Source: an uncultured Clostridium sp. (GTDB lineage Bacteria > Bacillota_A > Clostridia > TANB77 > CAG-508). Taken from it: a stretch of DNA of 47,676 nucleotides. Positions 1-7,666 of the stretch are shown piece by piece. How positions within the stretch are numbered: the first letter of the stretch is position 1; every line of letters starts with the position of its first letter. The DNA is taken from the NCBI GenBank assembly GCA_905200315.1, contig CAJKKA010000002.1, forward strand, positions 1 through 47,676, read 5' to 3'. Both the position numbers and the translations under genes were made by a program. The notes below the pieces were generated by a model, which was given only the letters and a program-made list of their open reading frames with translations, had not been told where the DNA came from and ran no database searches.

Positions 1-153
1 CTTTCCAGTTACTCCTAAATCGTACATTCTACCTACCGTAATTTCGTTATTGCATATTCTTCTGCAATAACCACATTCTATGCACTTTTTATCATCTTTT
101 TCTATACTTATATTATCTTTTGCTATTGGTACAACTAATTCTAAATTTTCCAT
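1..153 (-). CDS. 4Fe-4S protein N-terminus, possibly [FeFe]-hydrogenase (partial)
   Basis: Only the first 51 residues are in the window; the gene runs off the left edge. Residues 24-34 read CIECGYCRRIC, a CxxCxxCxxxC ligand set for a 4Fe-4S cluster, followed by ITVGRMYDLGVTGK. This resembles the ferredoxin-like start of clostridial [FeFe]-hydrogenases and related electron carriers, but the H-cluster part is not visible, so the specific identity is inference. The ATG at 153 is preferred over an in-frame ATG at 165 because GGAG lies six bases before it. The gene follows fabI by 18 bp on the same strand and may be the last member of the fatty-acid operon. Confidence 0.55.
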   Translation of the reverse strand, partial: MENLELVVPIAKDNISIEKDDKKCIECGYCRRICNNEITVGRMYDLGVTGK

Positions 154-171
154 AAATTTCTCCATTTTTAT

Positions 172-942
172 TTAAACTCCAACAGATGAAAATCCACTAT
201 CAACATGTATAACTTCTGCTGTTATAGCTTTTGACATATCACTAAATAAAAAGCTTGCTGCATCTCCAACATCTTTTATTGTGATATTTTTATGTAGTGG
301 TGCTTTATTTTCTACAAGTTCTAAAATATTTCCAAAATCTTTTATTCCTTTAGCAGAAAGTGTTTTTACAGGTCCTGCTGATATTGCATTTATTCGTATT
401 CCATTTTTCCCTAAGTCTTTTGCTAAATATTTTATACTTGTTTCTAATGCTGATTTTGCAACTCCCATTACATTATAGCCTTCAACAGATTTTTCTGCTC
501 CATAATAAGATAATGCAACAATACTTCCATTATCTTCTAACAATCCAACTTCTTTTGCTATTCTTGAAACTGCTATTATTGAATAGCTACTTACATCTGT
601 TGCATGTGCAAAGCCATCTCTTGTAGTATTTATAAAGTCATTTCTTAAATCTTCTGTATTTGCATGTGCGATTGCATGTAAAATTCCATCTATTTTTCCG
701 TTTTCTTTTAATATTATTTCAAAAGCATTTTTAATAGACTCATCACTTGAAACATCACATGCATATGTTTTAGCACCTGGAATATCTTTTATTAATTTTT
801 CTGTTTTCTCTCCACTTTCTGGAGTATTGTGTGTAAAAATTACCTCTGCTCCATTTTCTATTGCAGATTGAGCAACTCCCCAAGCAATGCTCCATTTATT
901 CCTTACACCCATTATTAATATTTTTTTACCTTTTAAAATCAT
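172..942 (-). CDS. fabI: enoyl-[acyl-carrier-protein] reductase (NADH), FabI type
   Basis: Catalyses the last reduction of each fatty-acid elongation cycle, trans-2-enoyl-ACP to acyl-ACP, in the cytoplasm. The 256-residue protein is a short-chain dehydrogenase fold with the FabI form of the nucleotide loop (GVRNKWSIAWG, residues 12-22) and the FabI catalytic pair Tyr156-x6-Lys163 (GYNVMGVAK), with Tyr146 also present. Length and spacing match the family, and the C-terminal VDSGFSSVGV is the usual FabI-like end. It lies downstream of accA by 13 bp with its own AAAAGGAG site. Many Clostridia use FabK instead, so FabI here is a useful lineage trait and predicts triclosan sensitivity from family knowledge. 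Confidence 0.96.
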   Translation of the reverse strand: MILKGKKILIMGVRNKWSIAWGVAQSAIENGAEVIFTHNTPESGEKTEKLIKDIPGAKTYACDVSSDESIKNAFEIILKENGKIDGILHAIAHANTEDLRNDFINTTRDGFAHATDVSSYSIIAVSRIAKEVGLLEDNGSIVALSYYGAEKSVEGYNVMGVAKSALETSIKYLAKDLGKNGIRINAISAGPVKTLSAKGIKDFGNILELVENKAPLHKNITIKDVGDAASFLFSDMSKAITAEVIHVDSGFSSVGV

Positions 943-955
943 TATAAAACTCCTT

Positions 956-1750
956 TTATTTAGCTATGTATTCTCCCATATTTCTAAATTTATTATATCT
1001 ATCATTTACTAATTCTTCTTTAGAAAGTTTATTCATTTTATTTATATTTTTTATTATTTCTTTTTTTATATTTTCGCAAATATTTTCAAAATTCACATTA
1101 TCTTCTCTAATTATTTTATCAATAACTTTTAATTCATACAAGTCTTTTGCGGTTAATTTCATTTTTTCTGCTGCTTCTTTTGCTCTACTTGCATCTTTCC
1201 ATAAAATACTTGCATAACCTTCCGGAGAAAGTATTGAATATATTGCATTTTCAAGCATAAAAACTTTATTGCCTACGCCCAAAGCTAAAGCCCCACCAGA
1301 AGAGCCTTCTCCTATTACTATTGCTATTATAGGAACTTTAAGCTCACACATTTTTAGCATTGAACTTGCAATAGCCTCTCCTTGACCTTTCTTTTCTGCT
1401 TCAACTCCAGGATATGCTCCTTTTGTATCAATAAATGTTATAACAGGTCTATTAAATTTTTCAGCTTGATTCATAAAACGAATTGCTTTTCTGTAACTTT
1501 CCGGATTTGGCATTCCAAAATTTCTTTCAATATTTTCTTTCGTATTTCTACCCTTTTGCTCTGCAATTACTGTAAAATTTTGATTACCTATTTTTGCTAA
1601 ACCACATACTATTGATTTATCATCTTTGCAATTTCTATCTCCATGAAGCTCAAAAAAATCATCAAATATGTTTTCTATATAGTCTAGTGATGTTTTTCTT
1701 TCTGGAGACCTTGCTATTTGAACCCTATCCCAGGCAGTTAAATTTTTCAT
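956..1750 (-). CDS. accA: acetyl-CoA carboxylase carboxyltransferase subunit alpha
   Basis: Alpha half of the carboxyltransferase that moves CO2 from carboxybiotin on AccB to acetyl-CoA, making malonyl-CoA. The 264-residue protein has the crotonase-like carboxyltransferase core with family motifs RNCKDDKSIVCGLAKIG, TFIDTKGAYPGVEAE and GEGSSGGALALG, the last forming an oxyanion-type turn. It is shorter than the E. coli protein (about 319) but typical of Gram-positive AccA. It is transcribed after accD, separated from it by about 330 bp of palindromic repeats, and is followed closely by fabI. The start has AAAAGGAG upstream. Confidence 0.96.
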   Translation of the reverse strand: MKNLTAWDRVQIARSPERKTSLDYIENIFDDFFELHGDRNCKDDKSIVCGLAKIGNQNFTVIAEQKGRNTKENIERNFGMPNPESYRKAIRFMNQAEKFNRPVITFIDTKGAYPGVEAEKKGQGEAIASSMLKMCELKVPIIAIVIGEGSSGGALALGVGNKVFMLENAIYSILSPEGYASILWKDASRAKEAAEKMKLTAKDLYELKVIDKIIREDNVNFENICENIKKEIIKNINKMNKLSKEELVNDRYNKFRNMGEYIAK

Positions 1751-1813
1751 TTAGATTTTCTCCTTTTAATTTAGATTTTTCATTTTGCATTATAAGATTT
1801 TTCTATTTTTATT

Positions 1814-1840
1814 GTAGGGGTCGGCGTCCTCGACGACCCG
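1814..1840 (-). repeat. palindromic repeat, copy 1
   Basis: Hairpin with arms GGGTCGTCG and CGGCGTCC-type partners and the family hallmark CCCCTAC read on the minus strand. It lies between accD and accA with copies 2 and 3. Confidence 0.75.
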
Positions 1841-1858
1841 CATACTCAAATTGTCAAC

Positions 1859-1892
1859 AGACCATTTTAAATTTCGAGGATTGCGACACCAA
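1859..1892 (+). repeat. dispersed repeat unit ending GATTGCGACACCAA
   Basis: About 33 bases (GACCATTTT...GATTGCGACACCAA) that recur near-identically at 38795-38827 between yqzL and era. No coding sense is visible. Confidence 0.6.
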
Positions 1893-1930
1893 ACAATTTA
1901 TTTGTCATTTGTTATCTAAAATTTATTTTT

Positions 1931-1957
1931 GGGCGGACTTAAGGCGTCCGCCCCTAC
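1931..1957 (+). repeat. palindromic repeat, copy 2
   Basis: Perfect arms GGGCGGAC and GTCCGCCC, then CCTAC. It is followed by AACGTTTTACATTAATTTT, a tail shared in diverged form with copies 3 and 4. Confidence 0.8.
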
Positions 1958-2035
1958 AACGTTTTACATTAATTTTTTTATACGTAATGCAACCGAAAAA
2001 TTAACTAAACTTTATTATTTTTTATTCTATTTTTT

Positions 2036-2063
2036 CGGGTCGTCGAGGACGCCGACCCCTACA
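2036..2063 (+). repeat. palindromic repeat, copy 3
   Basis: GGGTCGTCG arm and CGCCGACCC arm around AGGA, then CCTACA and the shared tail ending ACATTAATTTT. It lies 17 bp downstream of accD's stop in the direction of transcription. Confidence 0.8.
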
Positions 2064-2079
2064 ATGTTTAACATTAATT

Positions 2080-2925
2080 TTAATTATATAAATCATGAAA
2101 TTCTATTAATTTTGAAATTGTGTTTTTTAATTTTTTTCTCTCTACAATTTTATCAATAAAACCATGTTCTAATAAAAATTCTGCTGTTTGAAATCCCTCC
2201 GGCAATTCTTCTCCTATTGTTTGTTTTATTACTCTCTGCCCTGCAAATCCTATCATTGCCTTTGGTTCTGCTAGAACTATATCTGCTATACTTGCAAAAG
2301 ATGCCGTAACTCCCCCATAAGTAGGATCTGTTAATACTGAAATATATAATCCACCTGCTTTATTTAATTTCGATATAGCAGCTGTTGTTTTTGCCATTTG
2401 CATAAGCGATATAATTCCCTCTTGCATTCTCGCACCACCAGATGTGCAAAATATTATAAGAGGAATTTTTCTTTCTATAGCTTGTTCTACAGAATACGCA
2501 ATTTTTTCTCCAACAACAACTCCCATACTTCCCATTAGAAATCCACTATCCATTACACAAATAACAACATCTTTACCATTTATCTTTCCAGTTCCACAAC
2601 TTATAGCCTCTTCTATTCCAGTTTTTTCTCTTAAACCTTTTATCTTTTTTGTATAATCTTCTAACTCTAAAGGATTGCTTGTATCTATATTTAAGTCAAA
2701 TCTTTTATATGTACCATCATCTATAATTGTTTCTAATCTTCTATTAATATGCATTCTAAAATATGCACCACAATTTGGGCAAATAGACATATTATTTCGA
2801 ACATCTTCTTTATATAAAATTTCTTTGCATTTATTACATTTAATCCATTTACCAACAGGAATATCAACCTTATTTTCTATTTTTTTAGCCGTTGGTTCTC
2901 TTTTTTTTATTTTATCAACAATCAT
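2080..2925 (-). CDS. accD: acetyl-CoA carboxylase carboxyltransferase subunit beta
   Basis: Beta half of the acetyl-CoA carboxylase carboxyltransferase; pairs with AccA in an alpha2-beta2 complex. The 281-residue protein starts with the AccD zinc ribbon, cysteines 30, 33, 49 and 52 (CNKC ... CPNC), followed by the crotonase-like domain with GTGKINGKDVVICVMD, FCTSGGARMQEG and the acyl-CoA pocket YGGVTASFA. Length is normal for the family. It follows accC, but about 280 bp containing a 141-bp hairpin element and a palindrome separate the two genes, so mRNA processing or a separate promoter is possible. Confidence 0.96.
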   Translation of the reverse strand: MIVDKIKKREPTAKKIENKVDIPVGKWIKCNKCKEILYKEDVRNNMSICPNCGAYFRMHINRRLETIIDDGTYKRFDLNIDTSNPLELEDYTKKIKGLREKTGIEEAISCGTGKINGKDVVICVMDSGFLMGSMGVVVGEKIAYSVEQAIERKIPLIIFCTSGGARMQEGIISLMQMAKTTAAISKLNKAGGLYISVLTDPTYGGVTASFASIADIVLAEPKAMIGFAGQRVIKQTIGEELPEGFQTAEFLLEHGFIDKIVERKKLKNTISKLIEFHDLYN

Positions 2926-2979
2926 TTTTTAGCCTTTCTTTATTATTAATTCATTATTTTGTCTTATATTATTTTTTAA

Positions 2980-3007
2980 CGGGTCGTCGGGGACGCCGAC
3001 CCCTACA
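2980..3007 (+). repeat. palindromic repeat, copy 4
   Basis: Same stem class as copies 3 and 6, followed by ACATTTGACATTAATTTT. Directly to its left (2947-2966) is a solo fragment matching the right end of the 141-bp element. Confidence 0.8.
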
Positions 3008-3049
3008 ACATTTGACATTAATTTTTTATATAATGACATATTCTATTTA

Positions 3050-3190
3050 AAGACAAAATAATAATTAAGATTAAATTTCGCGAAGCAAGTGGGGACCTTT
3101 CCGGCATTCTTCAAAATTCTTTGAATTTTGTTAGAAGGACGTGAATGGGGAGCTTCGATGAAATTTTAGATTAATTTATTATTTTGTCTT
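3050..3190. repeat. 141-bp structured inverted-repeat element, copy A
   Basis: Ends are exact inverted repeats, AAGACAAAATAAT at 3050-3062 and its complement at 3178-3190, with further paired blocks inward (AATTAA, AAATTT, CGAAGC/GCTTCG) and a central AAAATTC/GAATTTT hairpin. A second 141-bp copy lies at 30269-30409. The nine differences between copies fall in four compensated base pairs plus one bulged base. It carries no open reading frame. It lies between accC and accD inside the fatty-acid cluster. Confidence 0.85.
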
Positions 3191-3205
3191 ATGTTATAAA
3201 TTTTA

Positions 3206-4540
3206 TTAAAAATTAACTTCAATAAAAGACGTATCATAATCTCCCCTAATAAAATTCTTATTCTTAATAATTTCAAGTAAAAAATCAATATTAGTATCAA
3301 TACCCTCTATTACAGTTTCTTCCAAAGCTCGTTTCATTTTACTTATTGCCTCATTCCTATTTGCACCATAAGCTATAATTTTAGCAATCATAGAATCATA
3401 TGTTGGTGGAATTGTATATCCTTCATATATTGCAGAGTCTATTCTAATCCCCTTTCCTCCTGGAAGATTTAAACCTGTTATTGTTCCTGGACATGGTCTA
3501 AAATTTTTACTAGGATTTTCTGCATTTATTCTACATTCTATTGCATGCCCTTTAAATTCTATTTCTTTTTGCTTTATTTTAAGTTCTTCTCCTGCTGCAA
3601 TTTTTATTTGATTTTTTACAATATCTATTCCAGTTCTTTCTTCTGTAATTGGATGTTCTACTTGTATTCTGGTATTCATTTCCATAAAGTAAAAATTTTT
3701 ATGCTTATCTACTAAAAATTCTACCGTTCCGCAACTTGTATAACCGGCTGCTTTTGCTGCTTTTATAGCCGCTTCTCCCATTTTATTTCTTAATTTTTCA
3801 TCTATTGCTGTTGATGGTGTTTCTTCTACAACTTTTTGATGTCTTCTTTGAACAGTACAATCTCTTTCTCCTAAATGTATAACATTTCCATGTTCATCAG
3901 CTAATATTTGGATTTCAACATGTCTTGGATTTTCTATAAATTTCTCCATATAAATTTCATCATCATTAAAAGAAATTTTTGCTTCTTGTTTAACAATATT
4001 GTAATTACTTTCTAATTCTCTTTCATTATTAACAATACGAATACCTTTGCCTCCGCCACCTGCAGCAGCTTTTAACATTACAGGATACCCTATTTTTTTA
4101 GCAACTTCAAAAGCATCTTTTATTCCTTTTATGCTACCATCCGAACCTGGAACAGTTGGAACACCAGCTTTTTTCATAAGTTCCTTTGCATTAGATTTAT
4201 TTCCCATAAGTTCAATAACTTTATAAGAAGGCCCTATAAATTTAATATTAGATTCTTCGCATATTCTTGCAAACTGGCTATTTTCTGAAAGAAAACCAAA
4301 ACCTGGATGAATACTATCACTTCCTGTTATATTTGCCGCTTCTATAATATTTTTAAAACTTAAATAACTTTTATTAGAAGGAGCTGGCCCAATACATATT
4401 GCTTCATCTGCAAGCCTAGTATGTAGTGAATCTTTATCTATTTCAGAATATACTGCAACAGTTTTTATATTCATTTCTTTACATGCTCTAATTATTCTTA
4501 CAGCAATTTCTCCTCTATTTGCAATTAAAATTTTATTCAT
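3206..4540 (-). CDS. accC: acetyl-CoA carboxylase, biotin carboxylase subunit
   Basis: ATP-dependent carboxylation of the biotin on AccB, first half-reaction of malonyl-CoA synthesis. The 444-residue protein has the three expected parts: N-terminal Rossmann-like domain (ILIANRGEIAVRIIRACKE), an ATP-grasp domain with Gly-rich loop MLKAAAGGGGKGIRIV and the metal/bicarbonate motif FMEMNTRIQVEHPITE, and the C-terminal ECRINAENP domain. Length is standard. The start at 4540 has GAGAGG upstream. It sits 24 bp after fabZ in one transcription unit with accB and fabF. Confidence 0.97.
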   Translation of the reverse strand: MNKILIANRGEIAVRIIRACKEMNIKTVAVYSEIDKDSLHTRLADEAICIGPAPSNKSYLSFKNIIEAANITGSDSIHPGFGFLSENSQFARICEESNIKFIGPSYKVIELMGNKSNAKELMKKAGVPTVPGSDGSIKGIKDAFEVAKKIGYPVMLKAAAGGGGKGIRIVNNERELESNYNIVKQEAKISFNDDEIYMEKFIENPRHVEIQILADEHGNVIHLGERDCTVQRRHQKVVEETPSTAIDEKLRNKMGEAAIKAAKAAGYTSCGTVEFLVDKHKNFYFMEMNTRIQVEHPITEERTGIDIVKNQIKIAAGEELKIKQKEIEFKGHAIECRINAENPSKNFRPCPGTITGLNLPGGKGIRIDSAIYEGYTIPPTYDSMIAKIIAYGANRNEAISKMKRALEETVIEGIDTNIDFLLEIIKNKNFIRGDYDTSFIEVNF

Positions 4541-4564
4541 TGTATTTTCCTCTCTTAAATTAAT

Positions 4565-4987
4565 TTATATTAAAGCAAATGTAAGCTCACCTTTGGCTGC
4601 AACTTTACCATCAACAGAAGCTATAGCCTCTCCTACACCAATAGGACCTTTTCTTTTTATAATTTTAACTTCTAATTTTAGCCTATCTCCTGGTATCACT
4701 TGTCTTTTAAATCTCATTTTATCAATACCACCAAATAAGGCATTTTTTCCTTTATTTTCATCTACACTTAAAATAGCCACTGCTCCAGTTTGAGCTAAAC
4801 TCTCTGCAATTAAAACTCCTGGCATTATTGGATTACCAGGGAAATGTCCTTTAAAATACCATTCTTCTATATTGACATTTTTATAAGCGATAGCACTCTC
4901 TCCTGGTATAAAATTTTCAACCTCATCAATCATCAAAAATGGATCTCTTTGAGGAATTATTTTTTTTATTTCTTCTTTATTTAACAT
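4565..4987 (-). CDS. fabZ: 3-hydroxyacyl-[acyl-carrier-protein] dehydratase FabZ
   Basis: Hot-dog fold dehydratase that converts 3-hydroxyacyl-ACP to trans-2-enoyl-ACP. The signature GHFPGNPIMPGVL carries the catalytic His48, and Glu62 lies in AESLAQTG. A GTG three codons upstream (4996) would give a longer protein, but it lies inside the ribosome binding site AGGTG; the ATG at 4987 has that site six bases upstream, so the 140-residue form is chosen. It lies between accB and accC. Confidence 0.96.
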   Translation of the reverse strand: MLNKEEIKKIIPQRDPFLMIDEVENFIPGESAIAYKNVNIEEWYFKGHFPGNPIMPGVLIAESLAQTGAVAILSVDENKGKNALFGGIDKMRFKRQVIPGDRLKLEVKIIKRKGPIGVGEAIASVDGKVAAKGELTFALI

Positions 4988-5000
4988 TTTTATCACCTGC

Positions 5001-5444
5001 TTATTTTATCTTAAATAATGGCTTACCATATTCTACGGTTTCTCCATCTTTTACCATTATTTCAATAATTTCTCCATCAAATTCTGATTCTATTTCATTC
5101 ATTAATTTCATTGCTTCTACTATGCATAACACATCACCTTTTGAAACTTTATCTCCTACTTTTACATATTCTTTTGCATCTGGAGATGGTTTTGAGTAAA
5201 ATGTTCCTACCATTGGAGATTTTACTATTTTATAGTTTTCTATTTCTTCTTTTTTAGTTTCTGTTATAGTATTTGATTTTTCTTTTTGATTAAATGTATA
5301 AGTTTGTGTTTCTATTTCATTAATATTATTTTTTGCACTTTTTTTCATTCCAATTTTTATACCATCTGGAAATTCTATATTTAGTTCGTCTATATTTGAA
5401 TTTCCCATATCATTAATTAATTTTTTTATTTCTTCGTAATCCAT
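5001..5444 (-). CDS. accB: biotin carboxyl carrier protein of acetyl-CoA carboxylase
   Basis: Carries the biotin that shuttles CO2 between AccC and AccA/AccD. The 147-residue protein has an N-terminal helical segment, a low-complexity Lys/Thr/Glu linker (about 35-70) and a C-terminal biotinyl domain with the attachment motif VEAMKLMNEI, biotinylated lysine 113. GTFYSKPSPDA is the usual pre-biotinyl motif. A strong AGGAGG site precedes the start. The ligase needed to modify it (birA) is in the same cluster. Confidence 0.96.
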   Translation of the reverse strand: MDYEEIKKLINDMGNSNIDELNIEFPDGIKIGMKKSAKNNINEIETQTYTFNQKEKSNTITETKKEEIENYKIVKSPMVGTFYSKPSPDAKEYVKVGDKVSKGDVLCIVEAMKLMNEIESEFDGEIIEIMVKDGETVEYGKPLFKIK

Positions 5445-5460
5445 TTCTTCCTCCTAAAAA

Positions 5461-6693
5461 TTATATCTTTTTTAAGATTATACTTGCATTATGTCCTCCA
5501 AATCCTAAGGAATTAGACATTGCATATTTTATTTCTACATTTCTTCCTCTGTTTGGTACTATATCTAAATCGCATTCTTCATCTGGAATTCTGTAATTTA
5601 TTGTAGGTGGTACAAAGCTATCTTCTATGGCTTTTGCACATACAACCGCTTCTATACCTCCTGCTGCACCTAATAAATGGCCTGTATTTCCTTTAGTTGA
5701 ACTCATCATAACATTTTTACTTGCTTCATTAAATGCTTTTTTTACTGCCATTGTTTCGCAACTATCATTTAAATGGGTAGAAGTTCCGTGTGCATTTATA
5801 TATGTAATTTCTTCTGGCTTAATTTTTGCATCTTCAATAGCTCTTGTTATTGCTCTTGCAGCACCTTCTCCTTCTGGTGCTGGAGATGTTATATGATATG
5901 CATCTGATGTTGCACCATAGCCAACTACTTCTGCATAAATTTTTGCTCCTCTTTTTTTAGCATGTTTATATTCTTCTAAAACTAAAATTCCTGCACCCTC
6001 GCCAATTACAAATCCATTTCTTTCTTTATCAAAAGGGATACTTGCTCTTGTTACATCTTCGGTTGTATTCAAGGCTTTAATATTTGTAAAACCTGCTACG
6101 CCACTCGGAGTAATTGAAGCTTCTGAACCTCCTGCAAAAATAACATCTTCATATCCGTGTTTTATCATTCTATATGCCTCTCCTATTGAGTGAGTTCCAC
6201 TACTACATGCTGTAACTATTGAAATAGATTCCCCTTTTGCTCCTATTTCTATTGCAACATTTCCAGCTGCCATATTTACAATAGACATTGGAATATACAT
6301 TGGAGATACTCTATCTGGACCTTTTTCTAACATTATTTTATTTTCTTTTTCTATTGTTCCAAGTCCTCCAATTCCAGAACTTATTAAAACGCCAACTTTA
6401 TTCATATCTGTATTTTCTTTTGTTATTTTAGAATCTTTCATTGCTTCTTTTGCAGCAATAATTGCAAATTGAGAATATTTATCTAATCTACGAGCACTTC
6501 TTCTATCAAAATAATCCTCTGGATTATAATTTTTAACTTCACCTGCAATTTTCACTTTAAAATTTGATGTATCAAAATTCTTAATTTTATCAATTCCACA
6601 TCTTCCAGATTTAATTCCATCCCAAAATTCTTCAACATTATTTCCAATAGGAGTTATAGCTCCTAAACCTGTTATAACAACTCTTCTTTCCAT
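5461..6693 (-). CDS. fabF: 3-oxoacyl-[acyl-carrier-protein] synthase II
   Basis: Condenses acyl-ACP with malonyl-ACP to elongate the chain. The 410-residue thiolase-fold protein shows the KAS II triad: Cys163 (TACSSGTHS), His302 (NAHGTSTHLND) and His339 (GNTGHLLGAAGG), with Lys334 close by. N-terminal RRVVITGLGAITPIG and the C-terminal glycine-rich SLGFGGHN are typical. AccB follows 16 bp downstream. No fabH is in the window, so chain initiation must be encoded elsewhere or done by another condensing enzyme. Confidence 0.97.
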   Translation of the reverse strand: MERRVVITGLGAITPIGNNVEEFWDGIKSGRCGIDKIKNFDTSNFKVKIAGEVKNYNPEDYFDRRSARRLDKYSQFAIIAAKEAMKDSKITKENTDMNKVGVLISSGIGGLGTIEKENKIMLEKGPDRVSPMYIPMSIVNMAAGNVAIEIGAKGESISIVTACSSGTHSIGEAYRMIKHGYEDVIFAGGSEASITPSGVAGFTNIKALNTTEDVTRASIPFDKERNGFVIGEGAGILVLEEYKHAKKRGAKIYAEVVGYGATSDAYHITSPAPEGEGAARAITRAIEDAKIKPEEITYINAHGTSTHLNDSCETMAVKKAFNEASKNVMMSSTKGNTGHLLGAAGGIEAVVCAKAIEDSFVPPTINYRIPDEECDLDIVPNRGRNVEIKYAMSNSLGFGGHNASIILKKI

Positions 6694-6722
6694 TTCTCAC
6701 AATCCTTTTATATTTTTATTAC

Positions 6723-6739
6723 GGGCAGTATGCCCCTAC
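6723..6739 (+). repeat. palindromic repeat, copy 5 (minimal)
   Basis: GGGCA GTA TGCCC followed by CTAC: a five-base-pair version of the GGG...CCCCTAC family, just upstream of fabF. Confidence 0.55.
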
Positions 6740-6743
6740 TTCA

Positions 6744-6867
6744 AAAACAAATCAAAAACAAGTAGTACTAGGCAAATTAACAATAAAATACCGGAGGCGT
6801 GCTTTTTGCACGTTGAGGATTTTTATTGTTAATTTAACGACGTAATACGAAGTTTTTCATTTGTTTT
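6744..6867. repeat. 124-bp long-hairpin element
   Basis: Outer arms AAAACAAAT/ATTTGTTTT and inner arms of 15 exact bases (AAATTAACAATAAAA at 6774-6788, complement at 6821-6835) enclose a small GCGTGC/GCACG hairpin. It fills the gap between fabG and fabF and its right edge overlaps the fabG stop codon. A similar right edge, CATTTGTTTTTAA, overlaps the stop of the scaffold gene at 15554. Confidence 0.7.
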
Positions 6868-7606
6868 AAATAAGCATTCCGCCATCAACATTCAAAACCT
6901 GCCCCGTTATATATGAATTTTCCTCACTTGCAAGGAAGTACACTGCTTTTGCTACTTCCTCTGGCATTCCTACTCTTTTTAATGGTATTTGATTATTAAT
7001 ACTTTCCTTTACTGCATCTGATAATCCATTTGTCATATCTGTTGCAATATAGCCTGGTGCTACACAATTTGCTAATATATTTCTACTTGCTAATTCTTTT
7101 GCAACACTTTTAGTAAAGCCTATTATTCCAGCTTTAGATGCTGCATAATTTGCTTGACCACTGTTCCCAGAAATTCCAACAACAGATGATATATTAACAA
7201 TTTTTCCACTTTTCTTTTTCATCATATATGGTATGCAAGCTTTTGTAACATTAAATGTTCCTTTTAAATTTACATTTATTACTGTATCAAAATCTTCTTC
7301 TTTCATTCGTAATAACAAGCTATCTTTTGTTACACCAGCATTGTTTACTAATACATCTATTTTCCCAAATTTATTTATTGCATCTTTTGCCATTTTTTCA
7401 CATTCTTCATAAGATGTTACATTTGTTTTTATAAATAAAACTTCTGCTCCAAATGCTTCAAATTCTTTTTTAAGTTCTTCAGTATTTGTTTTTTCTGATA
7501 CATAATTTATAACTAAATTATAATTTTCCTTCGCAAATTTTTTTGCAATTTCTTTTCCTATTCCTCTTGATCCACCAGTAATTATAGCTACCTTTTTTTC
7601 TTCCAT
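6866..7606 (-). CDS. fabG: 3-oxoacyl-[acyl-carrier-protein] reductase
   Basis: NADPH-dependent reduction of 3-oxoacyl-ACP, the first reduction of the elongation cycle. The 246-residue short-chain dehydrogenase has TGGSRGIG (10-17) for cofactor binding, NNAG (88-91), and the catalytic Ser140/Tyr154/Lys158 set in NISSVVG and YAASK. The C-terminal YITGQVLNVDGGM is the FabG hallmark. AGGAGG precedes the start. It follows fabD by 60 bp and precedes fabF across a 172-bp gap filled by a long hairpin. Confidence 0.95.
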   Translation of the reverse strand: MEEKKVAIITGGSRGIGKEIAKKFAKENYNLVINYVSEKTNTEELKKEFEAFGAEVLFIKTNVTSYEECEKMAKDAINKFGKIDVLVNNAGVTKDSLLLRMKEEDFDTVINVNLKGTFNVTKACIPYMMKKKSGKIVNISSVVGISGNSGQANYAASKAGIIGFTKSVAKELASRNILANCVAPGYIATDMTNGLSDAVKESINNQIPLKRVGMPEEVAKAVYFLASEENSYITGQVLNVDGGMLI

Positions 7607-7666
7607 ACTTCCTCCTAATTTTTATTTTTGCTTTTTACATTTTAATTGTTTTTTTATTTTTTTACA

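Noticed and set aside
360..626. Open frame on the plus strand over fabI
   Set aside because: Leu/Phe/His-rich translation that is antisense to a clear FabI gene; a composition artefact of AT-rich DNA.
1594..2004. 136-residue plus-strand open frame across the accA start and the repeats
   Set aside because: It translates palindromic repeats (RGRRPRRPA) and the antisense of accA; no domain sense.
6760..6780. FapR operator near fabF (AGTAGTACTAGG)
   Set aside because: Only half resembles a FapR box; the sequence is better explained as part of the long hairpin.
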